DNA from: JANWHZ01 sp035545555
GTDB taxonomy: Bacteria; Patescibacteriota; Saccharimonadia; Saccharimonadales; UBA4665
NCBI GenBank assembly: GCA_035545555.1
Contig: DASZYD010000001.1
Span: forward strand, 1 to 36,997
Length of the DNA stretch: 36,997 nt
Reading direction: 5' to 3'
How positions within the stretch are numbered: position 1 is the first letter of the stretch; every line of letters begins with the position of its first letter. The position numbers were made by a program, and so were the translations under genes. The notes under the pieces are model-generated. The model was not told the origin of the DNA and made no database searches. It saw only the letters and a list, made by a program, of their open reading frames with translations. Shown here in pieces: positions 32,701-36,997 of the stretch.

Positions 32701-33466
32701 CCCGCAGCTCACCCTACAGCCTCCGGCGACGCAGTATAATTCCCGCGAGCAGTTACTCTGGGAGCGTGAACTGCTCGGACTGTACCTGAGCCAGCACCCG
32801 CTTGAAGCATTCTCACTCTTCTTGAGTGAGCAGACCATGCCGCTCAAATCGCTCGATGTGGCGCATGACGGCCGTAATGTCACCGTCGGCGGCAACATCG
32901 TGGATGTACGCGAAATCACTACCAAAAACGGCCAAAAAATGGCGTTTGTGAAAATAGAGGACGAGACGGGCGAGATCGAGCTGATTCTATTTCCCAGTGT
33001 GCTGCAACAGACGCTTGGGCTCTGGGAACGTGATCATGTGATCCTGGCCCGGGGGCGCCTGACCGCTAAAGACCGCGAAGGCAATCTGCAGCAGGAGCTA
33101 AAGATCCTGTGCGATGACGCGCGTGAGATCACGCACGAGCAGGCAACGGCCTACCAGTCGACCGGCAAAAAACGGGAGGCACCCAAAGCCAACCCCCGCG
33201 CGGCCGCGAAGCAAGCGGCTGCCCGCGTCACCGCCAGTCGCAGCACGCGCGTGTACATCCGTCTGCTAAAAAGCGACGACCACGAGCTGCTCCGCTCACT
33301 CAAACGTGCCATCGACCAGCAGCAGGGCGAGAGCGAAGTCGTGCTGGTGCTTGGCCCGGACGGTGCCAAGCAAATCGTCCGTCTGCCCGCGCGCATCCGT
33401 AGCGACGCCGCCGCCCTTGAGGAGCTCCAAACGCTCGTCGGCAGCCAGAATGTACTCGTGCAATAA
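29774..33466 (+). CDS. dnaE: DNA polymerase III alpha subunit
   Basis: A 1230-aa replicative polymerase with TTG start. The N-terminal PHP domain retains HLHNH (33-37), TDHGTL (~67) and CDAHYL, so metal-binding residues are largely present, in contrast to the degenerate PHP of E. coli. Polymerase palm motifs are GPGRGSAAGS (~411) and MPDVDVDIQD (~446), holding the catalytic Asp residues. SGDTTGVFQLES and the KSHAACYALIAYWTAYLKAH helix-hairpin-helix region follow. An OB domain (VTVGGNIVDVREI) lies near 1035, and a C-terminal region rich in Ala/Lys comes before the tail. Length is normal for DnaE1. It is probably monocistronic. Confidence 0.96.
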   Translation: MGSSVRTPASVDGGGTDAAAEIVNGLRPSDYVHLHNHTQYSLLDGLTRVPDLVDYVKSAGMEAVAMTDHGTLSGAIEFYKEATGKGIKPIVGIETYIAARKHTDKDPGKDKLRYHLIVLAMNETGYKNLMRLSTIANLEGFYYYPRIDHDLLAQYNEGLIIMSACMGGEIGDAMKQDQYDRAKDIASWYKSVFGDRYYLEIQDHGHPENPLFNEEQQQVNERVLRLGKELDIPVVVTCDAHYLKHEDQNAHEILLCVGTGSFLSDEKRMTLKNYPLHVEDPAEIIKRWGADHPEVIRNTKAVADRCNLQIELGRILIPKFPVPDGMSEKAYLDMLVFRGLAWRYGGKTEEEAAKLTIAAAREVIPPAALERVDYELSVVDQMGFNGYFLIVSDFINWGKNQGIIFGPGRGSAAGSIMAYATKITDLDPLKYDLLFERFLNPDRISMPDVDVDIQDTRRDEVIQYCAEKYGHDRVANIVTFGRMFARNAVRDVSRVLQVPYAEADRLAKMLPQPVQGHHVPLPKALKEDLDLKREYETNETSRKVIDEAIVLEGTVRSHGVHACGVVIAPDDLVKFLPLEMAQKGVVTTQFPMGQVEELGLLKMDFLGLSNLTIINNTLRIIRKVYKDAVDLSTIPLDDAKSYELLSSGDTTGVFQLESAGMKRYLKELQPTAFEDIIAMVALYRPGPMQFIESFVQRKHGREPITYLHPSMEPALSNTYGILVYQEQFMQISKDVCGFTGGQADTLRKAIGKKKIDLMLKMKPEFIKGGVEHAGVAPELMERFWAQLEEFANYCFNKSHAACYALIAYWTAYLKAHYPAAFMAALMTSDYDDTDRLAIEITECKKMGMDVLPPDVNESFLEFAVVPGEQPLVRFGMGAVKNVGTGAVEEILRARKTGGPFADLADFLARVDTHIANRKALESLIKAGAFDRFSDRSTLLHNLDMIMAYASKLAKQAQSGQTDLFGALLEESGVPARPQLTLQPPATQYNSREQLLWERELLGLYLSQHPLEAFSLFLSEQTMPLKSLDVAHDGRNVTVGGNIVDVREITTKNGQKMAFVKIEDETGEIELILFPSVLQQTLGLWERDHVILARGRLTAKDREGNLQQELKILCDDAREITHEQATAYQSTGKKREAPKANPRAAAKQAAARVTASRSTRVYIRLLKSDDHELLRSLKRAIDQQQGESEVVLVLGPDGAKQIVRLPARIRSDAAALEELQTLVGSQNVLVQ

Positions 33467-33470
33467 GCGG

Positions 33471-34511
33471 CTATTTGATCAATCCGGCGGTGTGGCTGAG
33501 AACTACGCTGACGGCTACTGCCGCGACGGCGAGCATATCAATGACGGGGTGATGCAGCGCAAAGCGCTCGCCCCGTACCAGTACCTTGTGCCAGGCGAGC
33601 GTGTGCCGGAGTAGGACGGCGCCTAGCGCTACAAGACCGATCAGGGCCACGAGTAGTACGCTCCATGATGTGTTCGCGGCCAGCAGCTGAATCCGTGCGA
33701 TGTGCTGCTCCGGCTCGGCAATGGTTACGGGAGCCGTATCCTTCGCGCCGTCTACGGCGGGAGCGGTAGTGGCCACAGGCGTCGTCGCCGGCTGGCTGTC
33801 CTTCGCGCCATCATGCTGCGTGCTTGGCGCGGCGGCTGGTTGTGTGGCTGCCGGCTGGTTGTGCGGCTGTGCTGCCGGCGCAGTAGCGGCCGGGCTGCTG
33901 ATGGGCGCCGCGGCAGCTGCTGGCGACGCATACATCGCCACCACGAGCGTTTCGGGCCCGCTGTTCTGGTAATCGGCAATATTGGCGATGCCGAAGCCGA
34001 CATCTCTGTACGTTGTGTTGAGGATATTGGCCCGGTGTTCGGGGCTGTTCATCCACCCCGTCAGCGTATCCGCGGCCGTGTCAAAACCGTATGCCAGGTT
34101 TTCGCCGGCGGTCTGATAGCTGTAGCCGGCCGCTACGATAAATGTCCACGGCGTCTTGCCGTCGGGGGTGTTGTGCGACCAGTAATCGCGCGCGGCCATG
34201 TCATTCGCTTTCGCCTGGGCGGCATTGTTGAGCTGACCGTTCAGGTTGAGGGTGTCTTCGCCGTTGGCCTGGCGCTGGGCGTTCGTGTCACTGAGAAGGC
34301 TTGAGACGCTCATGTCGGTGGCATAGCCGAGTACGCTACGGTGGGCGCTGCCGAGCCAAGTATTGGCGGCTAGCCCAAGGGTAATGATCGCCGCTATCGG
34401 CAAGTACGGCCAGTATGTTTTGAGATAATGCTGGCTGTGATGGTGGTGTTGGCCGTGGCGTTTGCGCTCATCGGCAGGAGTGCGGCGCGGTTTCGTTTTG
34501 GTCAGTGTCAT
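33471..34511 (-). CDS. CAP/SCP-domain membrane protein with His-rich N-terminus
   Basis: A 346-aa protein. A basic cytoplasmic start contains HGQHHHHSQH (~19-28), followed by a membrane helix (~36-54). A CAP/SCP (YkwD-like) domain covers ~70-200 with SHNTPDG, AGENLAYGF and SPEHRANIL, which carry the conserved His and Glu residues. Next comes an Ala/Pro/Thr-rich linker with two DGAKD elements, and two C-terminal helices (~280-300, 325-345). CAP proteins are mostly extracellular and of diverse or unknown function. The gene is convergent with dnaE, only 4 nt between stops, and follows the SpoU gene. Confidence 0.85.
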   Translation of the reverse strand: MTLTKTKPRRTPADERKRHGQHHHHSQHYLKTYWPYLPIAAIITLGLAANTWLGSAHRSVLGYATDMSVSSLLSDTNAQRQANGEDTLNLNGQLNNAAQAKANDMAARDYWSHNTPDGKTPWTFIVAAGYSYQTAGENLAYGFDTAADTLTGWMNSPEHRANILNTTYRDVGFGIANIADYQNSGPETLVVAMYASPAAAAAPISSPAATAPAAQPHNQPAATQPAAAPSTQHDGAKDSQPATTPVATTAPAVDGAKDTAPVTIAEPEQHIARIQLLAANTSWSVLLVALIGLVALGAVLLRHTLAWHKVLVRGERFALHHPVIDMLAVAAVAVSVVLSHTAGLIK

Positions 34512-34537
34512 CGGTGTTTCTCTTATGCTTTGAGGTT

Positions 34538-34566
34538 AGCATATCACGAGACCAACAAACTGGCAA
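34538..34566 (-). promoter_or_regulatory. Promoter of the CAP-domain gene
   Basis: On the minus strand TTGCCA (34566-34561), a 17-nt spacer and TATGCT (34543-34538) with an upstream TGA forming an extended -10. The leader is about 20 nt, and AAGAGA lies shortly before ATG 34511. Confidence 0.65.
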
Positions 34567-34571
34567 ACCAC

Positions 34572-35078
34572 TCACGCACTTTCATGCGGATAGATGAACT
34601 GGTAGAGCACCATGGCCGCAGCCGCCGAAACATTAAACGATTCTTTCTTGCCTGCCATAGGAATCTCGATGATGTCGTCGCACTGCGCCAGCACCTCCGG
34701 CTCGACACCTTCGATCTCGCGGCCGACAACGAGCGCGACTTTTTCCGGCGGCCGGTACGCCGGCAGACGAATGGCGCGTGGGTCCTGTTCCAATGCGGCA
34801 ATCCGGTAGCCGCTGTGCTGCAATGCCGCAAGCAATGGCCCAATCGAACTTCGGTGCTCCCACCGGACGAAATCTTCTGCGCCGAGCGCCGTTTTGTGGA
34901 TTCGTGCCGTGAGCTTGCGGGCGATGTGGGGCAGCCGCGTATCGCCATGCACTGATGGGTACGGTGTATAGCCGGTCAGATACACTTTCTCGACGCCCAG
35001 CCCTTCGGCGGTCCTGAGCAACGCGCCGACATTGAGCGTGCTGCGGAGGTTGTGCGCGATAAGAATGACAGATGGCAT
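34572..35078 (-). CDS. SpoU/TrmH-family RNA 2'-O-methyltransferase
   Basis: A 168-aa knotted (SPOUT) methyltransferase. HNLRSTLNVGALLRTAEGLG is motif 1, ALVVGREIEGVEPEVL motif 2, and IPMAGKKESFNVSAAAAMVL motif 3, forming the deep trefoil knot that binds S-adenosylmethionine. It lacks an extra RNA-binding domain, like short TrmL/TrmH proteins, so the target tRNA or rRNA is unknown. Two adjacent ATG codons (35081, 35078) are possible. The second fits a weak minus-strand promoter, TTGACG (35113-35108), 17 nt, CAGGAT (35090-35085), with 6 nt to the start. Confidence 0.9.
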   Translation of the reverse strand: MPSVILIAHNLRSTLNVGALLRTAEGLGVEKVYLTGYTPYPSVHGDTRLPHIARKLTARIHKTALGAEDFVRWEHRSSIGPLLAALQHSGYRIAALEQDPRAIRLPAYRPPEKVALVVGREIEGVEPEVLAQCDDIIEIPMAGKKESFNVSAAAAMVLYQFIYPHESA

Positions 35079-35145
35079 CATCTTATCCTGAACACTAGCC
35101 GGCTATTCGTCAAGCGCGGCCTGGCCAGGCTGTTTGCTTATGTTT

Positions 35146-35151
35146 TATACT
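35146..35151 (+). promoter_or_regulatory. -10 element of pilB
   Basis: TATACT at 35146-35151 ends 10 nt before ATG 35162, leaving at most a few nucleotides of leader. Neither a Shine-Dalgarno site nor a clear -35 was found. Confidence 0.5.
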
Positions 35152-35161
35152 ACGTAGTGAT

Positions 35162-36787
35162 ATGCAACCGGATAGTACGGCCATTGCGGCCCGGGCAGAA
35201 CAGGAGCAGATCACCCAGCGGCGCGCCCAGGTGCTGGGGATGCGCTACGTCGATACGTCACGGTTGCCGAACAAGCAGCTGTTCCGCCAGATATTGCCCG
35301 TGCCGGAACTGTACCGGCTGAAAATGGTGCCGCTGACGGCCGACCCGAGCAATATTCTTTTTGGCATCCTGACGACTACACCGCAGCCGGCCATGGCCGA
35401 GGTCAAGCAGCGCTTTCTCGACCAGATTGTGACGTTCGCGATTATCTCTGATGCGGGCTATCACGAGTACATGGCCCTGTATGATCCGCCCAAGAAGGTA
35501 GCGTATCAGGACATTACGCTCAAGACTGCCGGTACGGCCGAGCTGGTGCGAAGCGTCTCGGCCTCGCTTGCGCAAGTCCGGGCTGACGACCTCCTGGCAT
35601 ACCTGGTAGCGCAGGCGCACCGGCTGGGCGCCTCCGACATTCACGTCGAGACGCAGGCCGAGGACGTACGCATCCGTTTCCGCATCGATGGTGTGCTGCA
35701 CCCGATCGCCCGGCTCACACCGGACAAGTACCGGGTACTGGTAGCGGCCGTGGCCAGCGCCGGCAACGTCTCGACCTCTTCCGCCGAAGCGCAGCAGGGG
35801 CATATCGAGCAGACTGTGCAAATGGCCGACGGCAACGCCGTCGACGTGAACGTGCGCCTGGAGACTGTGCCCACTGTTAACGGCATGGACATGGTCATGC
35901 GCCTGTTCAACATGCGGCCGGAGATGTTCCAGCTGGATAATCTGGGGCTGAGCCCGGGCGAGCGCAAAGTGGTCGATTCGATTATCTCGAAGCCGAGCGG
36001 TCTGGTGATGGTCGTCGGTCCGACCGGCTCCGGCAAGACAACTACGCTGTACTCCATCATGAACTCACTCAATAGTGAGGAACGGAAGATCATCACCGTG
36101 GAGGACCCGGTGGAGTATCAATTCCCGGGCATCACCCAGATCCCGGTGCCGCCGAGCGCGACCGGCGACGGGCACAGCTTTGCCGACAAGCTGCGTGCGG
36201 TGCTGCGGCTCGATCCGGACGTTATTATGGTCGGTGAGGTACGCGACAACGACACCGCCCGCACGGCGCTGCAAGCTGCTCTGACCGGCCACCTGGTGCT
36301 CACGACCTTTCACGCCTCCAGCGCGGCAGCGACGCTGACCCGCTTGAATGACGTCATCGGCCAGAACCCGCTGTTCGTCGGCGCCATCCGTCTGATCATG
36401 GCTCAGCGCCTGGCGCGTCGGCTGGACGATGCCACCAAGCAGCCGTATCAGCCGGACGCTGCCACGCTGACCAAACTGCAGGAGGTTATCACCGGCTTGC
36501 CGAACGGCGTGGCGCGCCCCAGCTTGCAAAGCATCACACTCTACAAACCCGGCAGCTCGCCGGATAACCCCTATGGCTACCGCGGCCAGCTGGTCATCCG
36601 CGAGCAGATGCAGATGAGCCCGGCCGTGCTGGCGGCGCTACAAACGCCGTCGCTCCAGGTGACGAGTGAGGCGATCCAGCAGCGCGCCGTGGCAGACGGC
36701 ATGGTGACGATGCAGCAGGACGGTGTCCTCAAAGCGCTGCAGGGGCTGACGACGCTCGAAGAGGTCTACCGCGTGGTCGATTACTGA
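35162..36787 (+). CDS. pilB: Type IV pilus assembly / type II secretion ATPase (PilB/GspE)
   Basis: A 541-aa cytoplasmic motor ATPase that powers pilus extension or secretion. Residues 1-120 form an N-terminal MshEN/GspE-N-like domain. The core has SDIHVE (~165), Walker A GPTGSGKTTT (~286), Asp box ITVEDPVEY, Walker B RLDPDVIMVGEVRD and His box GHLVLTTFHASS. In most PilB/GspE proteins two CxxC pairs bind zinc after AQRLxRxL. Here AQRLARRLDDATKQPYQPD has no cysteines, so the zinc module is lost or replaced. It is a likely partner for the pilin at 18761. No other pilus genes occur in the window. Confidence 0.93.
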   Translation: MQPDSTAIAARAEQEQITQRRAQVLGMRYVDTSRLPNKQLFRQILPVPELYRLKMVPLTADPSNILFGILTTTPQPAMAEVKQRFLDQIVTFAIISDAGYHEYMALYDPPKKVAYQDITLKTAGTAELVRSVSASLAQVRADDLLAYLVAQAHRLGASDIHVETQAEDVRIRFRIDGVLHPIARLTPDKYRVLVAAVASAGNVSTSSAEAQQGHIEQTVQMADGNAVDVNVRLETVPTVNGMDMVMRLFNMRPEMFQLDNLGLSPGERKVVDSIISKPSGLVMVVGPTGSGKTTTLYSIMNSLNSEERKIITVEDPVEYQFPGITQIPVPPSATGDGHSFADKLRAVLRLDPDVIMVGEVRDNDTARTALQAALTGHLVLTTFHASSAAATLTRLNDVIGQNPLFVGAIRLIMAQRLARRLDDATKQPYQPDAATLTKLQEVITGLPNGVARPSLQSITLYKPGSSPDNPYGYRGQLVIREQMQMSPAVLAALQTPSLQVTSEAIQQRAVADGMVTMQQDGVLKALQGLTTLEEVYRVVDY

Positions 36788-36808
36788 CGCCGTTGCCTCG
36801 GGCGACTC

Positions 36809-36865
36809 TTCCCACCGTCTAACAGATATGCTATACTTATGCCTAATCGACTCTAAATAAAGGTG
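36809..36865 (+). promoter_or_regulatory. Promoter and ribosome binding site of rplS
   Basis: TTCCCA at 36809-36814, a 17-nt spacer and TATACT at 36832-36837, preceded by TGC to give an extended -10. A ~30-nt leader carries AAAGGTG (36859-36865), 8 nt before ATG 36874. Confidence 0.72.
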
Positions 36866-36873
36866 TAGGTTAT

Positions 36874-36997
36874 ATGCAATCGGTTATTCAACAGATAGAA
36901 GCGAAGTATAAAAAGTCGGCCGTCGTAGACGTGCGCCCTGGTGATACGGTGCGTGTGCATCAGCGCGTCCGCGAAGGCAACAAAGAGCGCGTCCAGA
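36874..36997 (+). CDS. rplS: 50S ribosomal protein L19, 5' part (cut by window edge)
   Basis: Only the first 41 codons are in the window. The sequence reads MQSVIQQIEAKYKK followed by VVDVRPGDTVRVHQRVREGN, which matches the start of bacterial L19: a short helix, then the GDTVRV strand that begins its SH3-like barrel. L19 sits at the interface of the large and small ribosomal subunits. The gene has its own promoter and Shine-Dalgarno site. The rest lies beyond the right edge. Confidence 0.92.
   Translation, partial: MQSVIQQIEAKYKKSAVVDVRPGDTVRVHQRVREGNKERVQ

Overview
This window looks like chromosomal DNA from a small-genome member of the Candidate Phyla Radiation (Patescibacteria), most probably Saccharibacteria (TM7). 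That assignment is inferred from gene content: split transketolase, a compact glycolytic/pentose-phosphate cluster, gatCAB, type IV pilus parts and many short membrane proteins of unknown function. No rRNA or other taxonomic marker was compared. The DNA is GC-rich. TGA acts as a stop codon (transketolase N-half, uvrB, pilB), so this is not a recoded Gracilibacteria-type genome. No tRNA, rRNA, insertion sequence, prophage or CRISPR array was seen.

Layout, left to right. 1-2520: the 3' end of pheT and a DUF2207 membrane protein. 2560-5416: an ABC exporter, a NUDIX hydrolase and a membrane-anchored FKBP isomerase. 5461-7740: a thiol-redox block with a glutaredoxin, a glutaredoxin-thioredoxin reductase fusion and a convergent flavin oxidoreductase. 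7775-8780: a small acidic protein and inorganic pyrophosphatase. 8809-13372: a carbon operon of gap, rpiB, a 4-helix membrane protein, an Rpe-like epimerase and transketolase in two pieces. 13389-16437: an unknown minus-strand gene, then class II aldolase and a PfkB-family kinase. 16438-16835: about 400 bp without a convincing gene, containing a perfect 10-bp hairpin. 16836-22805: an unknown 412-aa protein, a LOG-like Rossmann protein, a type IV pilin-like protein, a Tat-motif SGNH hydrolase and uvrB. 22851-29690: a membrane protein, then a dense run gatC-gatA-(HEPN-like membrane protein)-gatB-NUDIX-galU-two envelope proteins. 29739-33466: dnaE. 33471-35081: a minus-strand CAP-domain protein and an SpoU methyltransferase. 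35146-36997: a PilB/GspE ATPase and the start of rplS.

Two themes stand out. First, regulation. A -10 hexamer (usually TATACT, TACAAT or TATAAT) repeatedly lies 6-8 nt before the start codon with no Shine-Dalgarno sequence. This predicts leaderless mRNAs for about seven genes, with several weaker cases. Other genes carry strong GGAGG-type sites and normal leaders, so two modes of translation initiation seem to coexist. Second, metabolism. The genes encode the lower hexose and non-oxidative pentose-phosphate steps (GAPDH, RpiB, Rpe-like, Tkt, FBA) with a PfkB kinase beside the aldolase, which is a reasonable candidate for a phosphofructokinase-like step.

No unmistakable new defence or mobile system was found. 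The best leads are the leaderless architecture, the glutaredoxin-reductase fusion with its nested start and AhpF-like dinucleotide site, the HEPN-like membrane protein inside the gat operon, and several genes of unknown function.
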